Positions 24,065-44,839 of a DNA stretch of 64,000 nucleotides are shown piece after piece (the stretch's first letter is position 1; each line of letters opens with the position of its first letter). Source of the DNA: Chondrilla cf. caribensis (lineage: Eukaryota > Porifera > Demospongiae > Chondrillida > Chondrillidae). The notes under the pieces are model-generated. The model was not told where the DNA came from. It ran no database searches and worked only from the letters and a program-made list of their open reading frames with translations. The stretch is taken from positions 3,428,633-3,492,632 of the forward strand of contig OZ026549.1 of assembly GCA_964020155.1 (NCBI GenBank). The letters run 5' to 3'. The position numbers were made by a program, and so were the translations under genes.

Positions 24065-25775
24065 CTATATTGATGTATATACCACAAAGGGCATGATAGC
24101 ACTGTAATACTGTAGTGTCCGAAATTTTCGCGGGACGTAATTTTCGAGAATCGCTCGATTTAGGACTGTTCGCGTTTTTATTTTCGCGAGTGGCAACGTG
24201 CTTAGGGTTAGTTTCAGTTCTTGATTCTCTTTATTTAGCTCATTAAGTTCCTTAGTTACTTTATCATGTTCTTTCTTTAACTTAATGTGATCACATATCA
24301 ATGTCATTAGATGCTTTCCACAGACTGTTGGATGTGGTGTTCCTAATTCTTCCTCTTCACTCTCACTGTACATTCAGCCTCTGCAAACTAACAGCATATG
24401 TCCTGTTCTGGACACTTCTTCTCAATGTGATCTTGTAGAGTTTATCTTGTCAGTTTGGTTATGCCACAGCTGTTGGGACGTGTCATTGGACATGTAGGGC
24501 ATACACTGGTGTGGTTGGCCATTTCTTTCCCCTTTAGACTCACTGCACATCCAACCTCTGCATACTGGCAGGATATAATCTGTTCTGGACACTCCTTAAT
24601 GTGGTCCTGTAGTGTTGATCTTGTCAGTTTCTCTTCAGTACCACAGTGGTGGGGACATCTCACTTGCCATTTTTTCGCATGTCTTGTAATGGATATTTAT
24701 TAACATGGAGTAAGTCAAAGTTTCTGAATCGTTTGTCCTAGGCAACCCATATATTTTTTAGCAATCCTTGATAGAACATACTGATACATTCCCAAAATAT
24801 CATTGTGTCTTTGATAGCTTATCTGAACTTCACAAACACCAAGCTAGGACATTGGACTGGCCTCATCAAACATCTCTTTATCACATGATCCTGAAGGTTT
24901 GCTCTTTTGACTTTCTCTGTGCATCCTCTACGTTCACACTCTACCACTGTATACAGACATTTCGTATTCAGATGGTTTTCAACACTATCAATGCTTCCTT
25001 TCCACTTGCAGCCACTCTATAGTTTGTGCAAAAAGTAGTGAGACTTGAAATGTAGCGTTTAGTGCGGGCATCACTACTGATCACACATGGTGATGTTCGA
25101 CAATGGGAGCAAGAATTATGGGTATTCTTCAATTTTCCAGCACACCCGGAACACAAAATATGCCCACAGCACCCAGTTTGACATGCATTATTTGCTAATT
25201 CTAAGCAAATGATACACATTAGCTTCTCCCGGTTGCTCTGTTACAAAATATGAACTTAGCATTTATTCCACATGATGTCCGACAGGATCGTGAGAGGTTT
25301 CCAATCATTGAACAGTTTCTTGTGGAACAGAAGGTCTTGTAATCAGAATTACAAATCTTTGCAGAATGAACCAGAGGGTTGCTCCCTAATACGTCCTCTT
25401 CAACAGTCACCCAACTGATCCTCCATGTTGATGACATCACAGGTCTTATGATCAGCTCGTTCTCCAGTACAGCATGGTACGGATAGACCACTTTCACTGA
25501 ACAGAAGCCTGCATATAAATCACAAACAATTAAGTGAAAGAAATAGAATATGAATACAAGACAGTCAACGCTATACTCTACGAATACACTATACCAAGCA
25601 TTATATAAATTTCAGCGTTCAATGAGTGTCAATAATAAATGGGACAATTGAGCCTATAAAATAAGTGAACCCAACATGACTTTGGTATTTAGTTCCACCT
25701 GACCAATTGAAAACATTATACAGTACTAGCCCATGTACACAAGTACACAAACTACATACCTTGTGATTCTGCCAT
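24065..25775 (-). pseudogene. TRAF-like gene, broken before the TRAF-C domain
   Basis: Exon 25775-25760 (MAESQ) splices to a segment from 25508 (GFCSVKVVYPYH); an acceptor before about 25240 leads into a RING finger (CIICLELANN, then CGHILCSGC and SCSHC). Next come TRAF-type zinc fingers (GCKWKGSIDSVENHL, CERRGCTEKV, then CPHHCGTEEKL and CQYAEVGCAVSLKGKEM) and a coiled coil (KKEHDKVTKELNELNKENQEL). TRAFs are cytosolic adaptors and E3 ligases of TNF-receptor and TLR signalling. A 1-nt deletion near 25017 changes frame after the RING, stops interrupt the fingers, and the C-terminal MATH domain is replaced near 24200 by unrelated sequence with TTTTCGCG motifs. I call it a pseudogene, though unseen exons cannot be excluded. 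Confidence 0.7.
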
Positions 25776-26439
25776 GTTCTGATCGATGAATGAACTTTCC
25801 TTTGCTAATGAGCTTGCATGAGTATATTTAATATTAAGTCTAATCTAATCAAACTCAACCAACACACCTATTCACCTCTACCATCTTGGAAGAGATCGAT
25901 CATTCATGTACCAAGCCCCGACCATGCCCACAGGGTCATGCATATGCATCATAAAACTGATCGCGTGCATGAATGCCCAAGAGGTCTTAATGACAATGAT
26001 ACTTCTCCCATTTAATAATATTGCATACTGTAAGTGGTTCTATGGTGCATATGTGGGACTAGTACTCTCCATTTCAATGTGTACACTTCAACCTGCACGT
26101 GCAACCTTATTCCATTCATGACATGCACAGTCAATGTATAAATGGCTGTGCATGTAAATACTACATTCAATACAATTATATGGAAGACACAAACTTCTAA
26201 AATAAATACAATGAAGTTATTCAAACAAACCAAAAACAAATACTGCTTATTATACGCAAATAGCATTATTTTATACTAATACAGTATTATAATGTACAAT
26301 GACCATTATACTAGGGTAATATAGAGTACCATAGGACATTGAAATTAAACACAACATTAATCACTGGCTTCAATACAAGGTTGATGTCCAACAGTACATA
26401 TTACAATCACAATTTAGCAGTCATTGCAGTTGTGTATGT
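25776..26439. other. spacer between TRAF-like remnant and CWH43-like gene
   Basis: AT-rich, with short frames only. No feature supported apart from probable 5' flank of the TRAF-like gene and 3' flank of the next gene. Confidence 0.5.
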
Positions 26440-29131
26440 TCAGTATTGTCTTTGAAATGGGTCCAGTAGTATCCTTTGGTTTGTTACATCAGCAACAATG
26501 AAGAAGGCACCAACTACACTCAGCAATAACAGCACAATCATACCTATACATGTAGTAAACAATAAGTTTTATGTCAGTGGACATGCACAGTAGAACAAAA
26601 TGACATGTTACTACACACTAGTCTCATACACATAAGTTTTTCTACATGTTTACATGTTCTGCAACATAACAACACATAAACAATCAGGTGGGTACCACAA
26701 CTACAGTAGCTACACACAATGGCACTCACAGATTGTGATCTTTTGGAAAAACATGTGATATTCATGATCCTCTGATGCAAGCATCTCCACCTCAGTTTGA
26801 AGCCGTATCTGCTCTCGGTCACAATCCTCACCCATAAATACCTGTGATTGAGTATCTACAGACTGCTTACGAGAGGTTGGCAGTTTGTTCATTACTCTCC
26901 CTAAGAAAAAAGTGTGATTATGGAGTGCATTCACACACGTATCACCCAACCACCAAGTCCGAATACCAAAAGCAACTACCACCATTGACAACATAAGCAA
27001 CCACAAGTTGTAGGGATAAGAGATCCATATAAAGCCCAACAAAAGAGAAAAGTACACTAACAGACTGATCGGAATAAGATTATGAGACTGCAAACATACC
27101 CTTGAACACAGGAGTGGCCATGATGAGATAATGAACAAGACGGATAAAATGCCACCAAAGTAACCTGGAAGCGATTTTGTAAGTATGAAAAGCAAACAAC
27201 CAATGCATGCTATAGCACTCCAAGCAAAGTGACCAACAATGAAATCCTCATCTGACAGAACCACCAAGGTCAGCAAGCAAAGGAAGAGTACGAAGATACT
27301 CTGATAGGGTTCAGAAAATCCCACCATAGCTACTAGACTGACTACTCCAAGATGTCCCAGAAGAAGGTGGGTGAGAAAGAGTAGCCCACCAAATGCCAGA
27401 GTAGTTGGAAATACTCCAGGAAGTTGCAATGAATTGTCGTTATTCACTGCCGCATTGAACACTGGTGTCTCCTGCTCACTCCACCACATGTACACCACGG
27501 AGGCACAACCAAAGAACAAACATAGGCATTCATCACTCAGATTTTGCGGCAATGGAGATAGTCCATAAGTCTTCAGAATCAGAAAAAGGCAATATCCTAA
27601 GAGATGACAGTAAACCTTCCTGAACCTGTAGAAAGAAGAATAAACATCAACACATCTGGATTGTATCAGCAAAAGTAGTAAAGACAATACAGTGGTCACA
27701 TTAGAAAAGCCTTTAAACTGAAAGGTAAACTATAACCTTTGTAAATGAAGAGTATTAATTCCATTGCAATCTGCATAACTCCAATACAAAAGACTGAAAT
27801 GCCAATAGCCATCAAAACAGTATTTCAGTTTATTTCTAACTCCAAAGGAGAGGGTCGATCAAAAGTACAATCTGCCAAACTGCAAGTATAAATCCTTGGT
27901 AATTCTGGTACACTATTACGTATAAGGTTATGTACTTGAGGTAATAGGTACGTTGTATGCTGCCCAAAAGTTAACAGTTTCCCCTTCAAGGCATCCATCC
28001 AGGACAATAGAAGAGTCAATAACCAAACAACGAAAAATGGACATGGAGATACAAAGTGATTTGAGTGCAATATATGTAAATATAGGTTGAAAATGCCATC
28101 GATCCAATATTATAGGCATCAGTATTGAAAGTATGTACTTTGATAATACAGAAACTAACTATGATGCATTATATTAATTGATAAAATACACAATTCATAA
28201 CACACAGTATATTCATTGCCAAATAATAAGGAAACTTACTGATCCAAGCCAGAAACATTCCACCAAGATCCAACAATGCTAAGCACAGCAAAGGAATTAC
28301 TAGTGGCCAAGACTAGTAGCATCGTGAACGAACACGGTGCACTTGGTGAAAGTACTCCAACCAGAGTTAACAGACGTACGAGGATCAACAAGTGTCTCTG
28401 GAAAGGCGGCATTCCAAAGCAATATAAGATCAAAGGAGATAGCCATGCCAATATGAAGCATTGGAATATAAATGGTGTCTGCTCTTTTTGATTGAGTAGT
28501 AAAGTGACTGAGAACATTTGAACCACTGACCACCAAATGCAAGCTGAAGAAAAATAAAATACTGTGATGATTAAATTTTAGTCACATACGTAACTAAATT
28601 GCCAATGGCAATCTAGGCTATGTACTTCTCATTTTATTTAATAAATGAAGTTGGAATGAATGGAGCAATCTAGCTGCCGTAGACACATTCAATCAGCAAT
28701 GACAATGTAACGGTAACTTTTGCTAACCGTATTTAACAATAAAAAATCTATAAACTGGTTAGAGCATACATGCAAAGGTACAGGAACAGTTTACCGTATA
28801 CATTGGTATACGAATTATTGTACACGGGGTACATTTCCGGATTTATTTGAAAAAGCTAAAACAAAAGGAATTTGTTGTAAAATTAGGATTCAATCTGCTT
28901 ACAGTAAAATACTTCGGCTACGATGAGAGAATATTTGCTTCCACTTTCAACTTCACTCGGTTCGCACAATAAACCTTCAGAAACCTCGAGTTCCAGTTCA
29001 TCCAGAGCTTTACTACCAATGATGCTTTGCGCTCTATGTCGAAAAGCCAGTCTACCCACAGACGGCGATCGAGTCAGGGGACTTGGGACGACCGGACGAG
29101 TCTCTTTTCCTTTCCTAGGCCTGGTAGCCAT
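26440..29131 (-). CDS. CWH43 / PGAP2-interacting-protein-like membrane protein
   Basis: Four exons (29131-28903, 28543-28240, 27625-26730, 26543-26440) join in phase to 510 aa. A basic, Ser/Pro-rich cytosolic N-terminus (about 75 aa) is followed by many hydrophobic segments. Landmarks resemble the membrane domain of CWH43: FILAWLSPLIL, LVRLLTLVGVLSP, SIVGSWW, and TTLAFGGLLFLTHLLLG (the family's LFLTHW-like motif). A final transmembrane segment (MIVLLLLSVVGAFFIVA) lies just before the end. CWH43 acts on GPI-anchor lipids at the ER/Golgi. The protein stops at the last segment, so the C-terminal endonuclease/exonuclease/phosphatase-like domain of animal CWH43 is absent. Start: the first ATG giving MATRPRKGK, 136 bp from the divergent GALNS start. 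Confidence 0.72.
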
Positions 29132-29266
29132 GATAAGTTCGATTCGGGGAATTCCCAGCCTTGATCGTTCGAAGACGGATTTATATTGTAACATAGGCGT
29201 TGTAATTCATATTATATTGCTCATACGAGTCACACTACGCACCTTACACGTGACTCAAATAGCAAG
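29132..29266. promoter_or_regulatory. divergent promoter, CWH43-like / GALNS
   Basis: 135 bp separate the two start codons, so promoter elements and both 5' leaders must fit here or overlap. There is no obvious TATA box placed for either gene. Confidence 0.5.
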
Positions 29267-37021
<7,755 letters not shown>

Positions 37022-38520
37022 TCAACTTGTGCATTGCTTCAGAACCATAATATTGATATATAGCTAGTTATATAGGTTATACCTATCACAGAATAATAAT
37101 ATTATTATTATTTATGCATGCAGGAGCAGCAGACTGAAATGTATAATACATGCTTAATAATATTATATATATAGCTATATAGATTGATAATAATACTCCT
37201 AGAGCTAGCGCTATAATAGTTATTATATATTATTGTGTGTATTTATATAATTTGATCTCCATGCAGGTATATAATGTATATATATAGATAGATAGATAGA
37301 TATAGCAATATTATATTGTACTAGTAATTATAATTAAATTATTATACTGTATGTTTGATATCAGGATCCAAGGCTATGCTATATATGTCATTATGCCCGA
37401 TCCTTGCAATTGCAAGTGTTCAATTAAGTGTGACAGTGTGCACGTCCTAACTCATTATATCACAACTTGTTCCTGTATACTCTTAGGAATTTCATGGCTA
37501 TAAATCTTTTATTCATTTCTAAATAATATACACAGGCATATAATGTGAAGTTAAACATGGTTACACTGATCACGTCTTTAATATGTAATTACGTACATGA
37601 TACAATACTTGTACACAATCATCAAAAGGCATAACATAACGACATAAACATTATACTATCACAATATGAACATTAATGGTGCATAAAATGTATGTACGTA
37701 TATGTCTTCTTGGTCAACACTATTCTGTTCAACAATCAAACTGAACTGTAGAAAGGAATAATTATATCAGTGAAATAACAGAAGTATATTACTCTACAGT
37801 ATCTTCAGTGGTCAAGGGATTCAATAAGAGAGCTTAGTATGTGACAGAGCTTGCTACAGGTAAGGGAGGACCTCGACACACAATAGTCCTTGGTCAAGTC
37901 TTGATCCAATGGACTATGATCGAACTCGTCTGGGGTTCAGTTCCTACTGTAGCAATGTGCCAACTACCAGAATGGTCAATACTAGTCCTCTTCATACCAA
38001 AAGGACTGTGATAGCAACCAGCCACTCACAGCAACACTAAACACAACCTTCTCCTGGCCAGGACCAGTCATTCACAAAATACAGGTAACACTAAGTGTTC
38101 TAGTATTGAGGATACTACCAAAGTAGGATTATAGGAGAAAAATTGTGTTCTAATGTACTTAAGAAACAAACTTATCATAATAAACGACCCTCTATCTCAC
38201 ACAGGTGGAAAATTACTAGAAATGTTCATATTTTTGTAGAAGTCTTGCAAGAAACATGATAACAAGAGGGATAGTGAGGTAAAATAATGACAGAGCTTCT
38301 GCTCCAATTATCCTGCCTTGTTCTCTGACTTTTTAGGAACGTGTCATCCCTTTATCCTTTATCATTTTAAATGCTTAGTATTGGCTACATCATACCAAGA
38401 TTTGACACACTGATCAGATGAAAATGACTTCTCCACCACCTAACCAGTTATATAATGTAATGTACCAATTGATTTAGTGGTTTCACAAATTCCAAATTCA
38501 ATAGTAAACTCAGTAAAATA
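37022..38520. other. 3' flank of GALNS, no gene seen
   Basis: Very AT-rich with TA/GATA runs near 37150-37340. No convincing coding exon on either strand. Confidence 0.5.
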
Positions 38521-38526
38521 TGTAGG

Positions 38527-39285
38527 ATTAGTCTGGCGTAGCCAACCCTTGATCCACCATTTATTTTGTTGGGGCAGAGAAAGAGTATGAGGACATTGTT
38601 ATTCGATAGTGGTAGCAAAGGATCGGAGTTCAATGTGGCATAATTTGTAAAATGGTGATGGCAGCAGTCGATTATAATATTTCTTTTAGCAAACTCAAAA
38701 CACGCTTCACATCACTGAAAAAGCCACATTGGTAAGCATATATTGCAATACTAGAAGGAAACAACATTATTGCTGGACTCATGCAGGCTTCAGTAAAAAC
38801 CATATTCACTGCTCTTTTGCCGTTCACCTTTGATTATTTACGGGATACAAAGAGTCGTGTGCACAGTGTTATTCTGCATGTTTCACCTATCTGCTTTGAT
38901 GGTTGATCAGAAGAAAATAATGAATAGGCTTTAAGGTGGAATTGCTGGGACGGGACAAACTATTCCCACAGCAATCGCCAAAGTGCGGGCTGGCGAACCC
39001 TAACATAAAACCGCTTTGGAGTAAGAAACTTTCTCGGTTGAACCCATGCAAAACAAAGCAGCCAAATTCAAAGAGTACCTAACAATGACTACATGCTACA
39101 AACTCCGCTAACGGTTATATACTGGGAAACCTTTGTATATTTCCGTAAATTATGTAGAAATCATTCCGTAAAAGTATCGGGTTCAACATCAGGCATTTCA
39201 CCGTTACCGAATAGCAATGTCCCCAGACCCTTGTTTCCGCCCAAACATAATAAAACGGCGGATCAAGGGTCGGCTACGCCAGACT
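38527..39285. mobile_element. 0.76-kb TIR element (TTAGTCTGGCGTAGCC ends)
   Basis: The left end TTAGTCTGGCGTAGCC(A)ACCC and the inverted right end (GGGTCGGCTACGCCAGACTAA) match over about 35 bp. GTAGGA follows or precedes both ends as a possible target duplication. There is no reading frame for a transposase. Confidence 0.7.
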
Positions 39286-39344
39286 AACGTAGGATGTACA
39301 AAAATTGAATCAAATTCAACTATTGACTAGACTAGTACTGACCG

Positions 39345-39653
39345 TCACTTCAGTTGGGTCACTGGTGCATTAGGATGATTCTTTATCAGTCTTTGGAACC
39401 TTTCTTCTGACCCTTCTTCATATTTGTGAAAGATATAACCAAGAGTAAATCCGACAAAAGTGCAAGTGACATGGATTAATGGTTCTGCGTACAACAGAGA
39501 TGATATACGTATACATAAAATCACACAAGAAAGAAGACGATAAGAGAAAACATGGATTAAATTACTTCTAAAAACGGGATATCGTCTCACAGCATTACTA
39601 TAACAGGCAGTAAAGAATCCTCCAGCAGTGAAGAACACCAAGGTACGTATCAT
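39345..39653 (-). CDS. small two-helix membrane protein, NDUFC2-like
   Basis: Single-exon frame of 102 aa. Two hydrophobic segments (about residues 3-20 and 60-80) flank a basic loop (AVRRYPVFRSN). A charged tail has KYEEGSEERFQRLIKNHP. Size and layout resemble NDUFC2, a membrane-arm accessory subunit of mitochondrial complex I, which has a short helix pair, Arg-rich loop and HPxxF-like tail. The similarity is weak by eye, and another small mitochondrial protein is possible. Its start is 92 bp from the divergent TMEM272-like gene. Confidence 0.45.
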   Translation of the reverse strand: MIRTLVFFTAGGFFTACYSNAVRRYPVFRSNLIHVFSYRLLSCVILCIRISSLLYAEPLIHVTCTFVGFTLGYIFHKYEEGSEERFQRLIKNHPNAPVTQLK

Positions 39654-39745
39654 CTTGTAGGGTGGCTGGCGACCGGACCTAATGACAGGGTTTTCCCCTA
39701 ACGAACATCTGTGTTTACGGACCGTGGATCTGAGGATCTACATCT
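39654..39745. promoter_or_regulatory. divergent promoter, 92 bp
   Basis: The start codons of the small minus-strand protein and the TMEM272-like gene face away from each other across 92 bp. Confidence 0.5.
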
Positions 39746-42652
39746 ATGATGGCTCTAACGTCTACCCGTATACATTCTGTGTGTGACGGCTCTGATACAG
39801 ATGATATTCGTGATCGAATAGACCAATCAGACGATGGGCAAGATAGACGAAAGGATCCTCCGCCTCCGTATTCTCCTATAAAAGGTGGTTGTGTTCAGGG
39901 AATCTGCCGTGGAGTCTGGTCTCATTAGAGATTTCGGTTGGGTAGTGGGCTTTTATGAACTTTAGGGTACAGTTAAGAGAAACGTCCTTATATTTTATTG
40001 TCTATGTGTGAGTGCATATGACAAAGTTTTATAACCTACTACTACCCTGGTTAACACCATACTCCCGATTAGAATACATTCACTTTATTCAATCCTCAGC
40101 TTATGCACACTATGTGAATCAGTACTGATAGTAAACACCTCTGACAAGTAGTACAGATTTGACGTACCCTTCAAGGTAATTACTAAGCAAGTTGGCCTGG
40201 GGACTCCTATGAAGAACAGACTGCCTGTGTATTTTTTAACATTGTTCTCATTTGCTTGTGTTGGGATTTTGTATTGTAAATTAGGGACATGCAAAGAAAG
40301 ATCTGTAAATTATCACCATGTACTGACAGGATTTGAACCAGAGATCAACCACCCAGTATGGCTCTTGTCCTCCTAATCAGCCACAGTGCACTCCTTTGAT
40401 GTATGATTCCATACACACCCTATGGTTGGACAGTATGTGCATGATAACTGGATAAGACTATTACATACATGTGTTAGTTTGGCTTTTATTTATCTTCCAG
40501 AGTCACCTCCTCATTACGCATCTTTGTTCACTAAGATAGAAACGGCAAGAGCTGAAGAATCCAACCATGTCTCATTGTTTTATAGGCTCATAGCAATGTT
40601 CTTCAATACTGGTGAGTCTGGTCATACTGTATCGTCTACGCTATTTGTTAATGTTACAGAGGTAAGAGATAATCGGAACGCATACCTCTCTCTGTTGGTC
40701 CTAACCTCTGTTTTCACTTTGAGTGTGAGAATGATAAGACATTGATGGGGAAGTGTTAATGAGTCATTATAACAATAATGTTCAATTGCCCAAATGTAAA
40801 CCAATTGTTATTTTTTGTTATACAGTGTATTGTAATTTTGCGGTATATATGTATATTGTATTATTCCTGCTTCTTTATTGTTCTGTTGATAACTTCAATG
40901 CCATAATTATGAAAGAAAACAAAATCGGTGCCAATTGATTCTTCTATGGTGGATTTCAATAGCTCTCTCGTTAATTTTGTATGTTTGTGCCCGGTCTGCA
41001 AATGCACAGCTAACATAATGTATATTTGTATCAAATGTACTATATGTAGATCTTCTTTGATGCCTGTTCTGAACAATCTTACTCTGGTCTGCTACGACCA
41101 TCCCATTATAATTAGGCATCTGGAGGGTGACAAGGGTGTGTGTGGTCTAGCGGCAGTAGTAATTGGTAGACGCCTTTACGTAGGTTATTATTTTGAAATG
41201 ATTATACAGTGGGACCCCTGTAATCAGGACACCTTGGGTCAGTCTTTTCGTGTCCTGATTATAGGGGTGTCCTTATTTCAGGGGTTATGTACTTTGGATT
41301 GAAATTAATGGACATGCACGACGTGGGGCGTAACTCGGCGGCCATATTGGGTGGCAAAAAGACACGTTGCGAACATAGGGAGCAATATGAATTTTGTCAG
41401 TTGTAAGAGTTCTAGACACTTCATCTACGAACTAAACCTCAAATTTCTTAGAGACATGAGCTAATACTGTACAATCCAAATCGTCTTTGTAACGAATACT
41501 TCCTAATGATCGCATTTTCACCTCGAAATCCCCTGCACGTATGGATTGTCAGGACCAATTGCAAAGGTATTGGTGGACAAAATGGAGAAAAGTCTTACAG
41601 TCTCAGACACTCTGATTTGTCCGTTTTATTGTGTATAATTTAATACTGATTTGTATACACTGGTTCATATTTTCCCGTCCGTTTTACGGAATAACGAAAG
41701 CCTGTTTTTCAGGGGGCATTTTACATACATTACAATACGGAATAAGTTGGTTCCAATTTGTCATCCATAACTTTGGTCAATGATGGATACTTCCTTGTTT
41801 TGTCCTACGTACATACATGGACCTAAAGAACTGAAAGTCTTGAATATCATTGCCGTGATTTGGGATAGTCGAATCTGATTGGTCATGGAGGTGTTAACCG
41901 ATCACTATTGCCGCTAGACGTCCCTCCCCCTTTTTGTCCTCCAGGGCCTAATGGGATGGTCGCACCAGGCCGGACTAGTTCTATTTACTTATTTGCACTA
42001 CATTTTCTTATTTTCCATCTAGTTGGCTGCACTATCCTGCTGGTAATCCTCATGTCTATCCCTTTGACTATGATAATAATAGGTGAGTTGATGATCTCTC
42101 TTTTGCTTATGTCTGGTTATATTATTTCAATATTTCTTTTTTCTTTCAGGAGCTATATTTTTCCAAGCTTGCCCTGTCCAACCATACATCCCAATATACT
42201 TGATTGTTGGTGGAATATTTGGTTTGCTGAAAAATGTTACATTGATAGTGGAAAATATTGTCAAAAGATTTAAAAAGAACCATCCCACTGATTCTACTGG
42301 AGACCAGTCAAGTCAAAGAAGAAACATAAGAATTGTGTGTTTATGGCGTTTGGTGAACTTCGCCTTCAACCTTTTGATGGTGATATGGATCATTGTTGGA
42401 AGTGTTTGGGTATTTGGAGCTTATGGACAGCTTAACACTTCACAAGGCTACCAAGGATCATTCTGTAATGAAATTCTGTACAAATTTGCATTTGGTGTGA
42501 TAACAACAGGCTATATTCTATTTGTTATGATGTTGGTGTTTGCATGTTTTGTGGCAATATGCATCTGTTGTAAATGTTGTCCTCTGCTAAGATACAATTC
42601 TTCACAAGATTCTGACGATGATGATGCAACAACTGAAAGAGGAGAAATATGA
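39746..42652 (+). CDS. TMEM272-like four-segment membrane protein
   Basis: Four exons (39746-39884, 40501-40611, 41918-42082, 42150-42652) splice in phase to 305 aa. The acidic N-terminus carries two PPxY motifs, PPPY (39-42) and PPHY (49-52), on either side of the first splice junction. The next exon reads SLFTKIETARAEESNHVSL, typical of TMEM272-type proteins. Two transmembrane segments then lead to the family motif ACPVQPYIPIYLIVGGIFGL, with two further segments and a Cys cluster (CICCKCC) before an acidic tail. Function unknown; PPxY motifs usually bind WW domains of NEDD4-type ligases or YAP-like proteins (inference). Confidence 0.82.
40318..40400 (-). mobile_element. tRNA-derived SINE head
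   Basis: On the minus strand, an A-box-like TGGCTGATTAGGAGG is followed about 35 nt later by a perfect B box (GGTTCAAATCC). The flanks do not form an acceptor stem, so I call a SINE rather than a tRNA gene. It lies in intron 1 of the TMEM272-like gene. Confidence 0.45.
41208..41275. mobile_element. short palindromic repeat, possible MITE
   Basis: ACCCCTGTAATCAGGACACC near the start is mirrored by GTGTCCTGATTATAGGGGT. The preceding ACAGTGG matches the end of the Tc1-type MITE at 15306. It is in intron 2 of the TMEM272-like gene; the rest of that intron to 41917 shows no feature. Confidence 0.45.
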
Positions 42653-43285
42653 AGGTTTCATTGTTACATTTGGCAATCTCATTTCTTGTACATTGAATAA
42701 GAGTCTATAATCAATATTGCAACACATGAATCACTTGCAATTGAAGCAGACCTATTAATTTTATTTTTTAACACGCAAGCAGTTTTTATTTCAATTTTCA
42801 TGAATGTCATTATTATTGCATCCTGGGTTTTACAAGGCATTTATACAGACAATTCTCGTTTGCAACTTAGCACGATCCACTAAAATATACGGACATAATT
42901 ATTATAATAAGTATAGGCTATAATCGGCTTCTAAACTGATCCTTTTAAGCGCCTCCATACGTGAATATCGTACAATGAGGAGGGAGGTTATGCTGCATCT
43001 AAACAGATGCTAAGAGCTCTGAAGATTCCAAGTGACCGAAAACTATGAATACTTCAGCAATGGATACTTTTTGGAGGTTAACCAGTAGTTTCTGTGTTAG
43101 AAAATGACACGTATCTGTATTTTCCCACCATACTAAATGATAGGGTGATAATATAGATCTGTATGATACCGTAGTGGGGGAAAATTTCGCGAATTCGCAT
43201 AGTCTAGCTAGCTAGACCTTCCTAAAGAGGCGCCGAGGGGGCGGAAAAGGGAAGGGACGGTCTAGCCCAAGTAGCGATTAGCATA

Positions 43286-43621
43286 TGAAATTTTACATAT
43301 GGTCGAGTATCTATGATTCTACCTCTATAGGTGATGATTGCTCTATTGAAATGTATGGACAAGTCAGAAAACACGGAATAACAGACCCCGTTGGCAGTTC
43401 GGGGTCACTTTACTTTTTTATTCGCTTACACAGAGGATAGACATACTACAGTATTGTGATATTGATGTTTGTGTGTGTGCGTGTGTACCAGCGTGTACAC
43501 TTGTGTGAAAAATACTAATGCTGTACTGACGAGGCTGTGAAGGCCGAAACACTACAATGTTAGTGTCTACAGCTACTTGTGTGTATAGTATATTTTTAGT
43601 GGGCTGTGTGTGTGTGTATGC

Positions 43622-43668
<47 letters not shown>

Positions 43669-44274
43669 TTCGTCTGTGTTGGTTGTGGGTATGCATGTTA
43701 ATAAGTCAATTTTGGTAATGATAATGATTATTGTACAGTACAAGATTCATGTATGCATGTATAATCAGCCAGCTTCAATTGTTATGTGTACATACCTATG
43801 GTTAGCAGTACTACCTGCAAAGGACCTTAAGGTTCCTTTGAGCCATCCACTCATTTCGGAGTAAGTTTGTACATGACCACTCCACGAGGGGGTACAGAGC
43901 TGGACACCTTCCCTGTCTGTGGTGATGGTTGAAGTGTTGCTGTCGTCTAGGTTCAGCAGAATGACAGCAACGGAGTCTCCAGAAAGGGGACCAACCCACA
44001 CTTGTTCCTTGGAGTCACTGCTGCTCCACACCATGTGACCTTGAACACATTTCGAGAGGCAAAAGAAGTACTCAAACAAGTAGGGACAACTGATGAGCTA
44101 GATTAGACACGGGCACACAGGTTTTTGCTTGGTAAAGCAAATTGCTATCTGTGGATCCTTCCACAGATAGAAATTTGGAAATGCCCACCCACCCCACCTC
44201 CTTGAAATAATAGCCAAAATTGACTTATTAACATGCATACCCACAACCAACACAGACAAACACACACACACACA

Positions 44275-44319
<45 letters not shown>

Positions 44320-44807
44320 ACACAAGCATACACACACACACGCACACACACACAGCCCACTAAAAAATATACTATACACACAAGTAGCTGTAGACACTAA
44401 CATTGTAGTGTTTCGGCCTTCACAGCCTCGTCAGTACAGCATTAATATTTTCACACAAGTGTACACACTGGTACACACGCACACACACAAACATCAATAT
44501 CACAATACTGTAGTATGTCTATACTCTGTGTACTCACACACACACGTGTAAACTGTCACAAATACACACATCCAAACGTGAAATGATTGTGATTACAGTA
44601 ACTACAAAAAGTAAATTCCAACACAGCACTGACTGTTTCAGGGCACGCACACACACACATGCAAAAACATTATGCTACCAACACACACATGCATGCACAC
44701 ACACACACACTACATACGCACACATACCCACACCCACCCCCCCCACACACACACACACACACCCACACACCCACACACCCACACCCACACACACACACAC
44801 ACACACA

Positions 44808-44839
<32 letters not shown>

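Noticed and set aside
27740..28200. Hydrophobic minus-strand frames between exons of the CWH43-like gene
   Set aside because: Direct joining of 28240 to 27625 keeps phase and matches the family; no acceptor/donor pair would include these frames cleanly.
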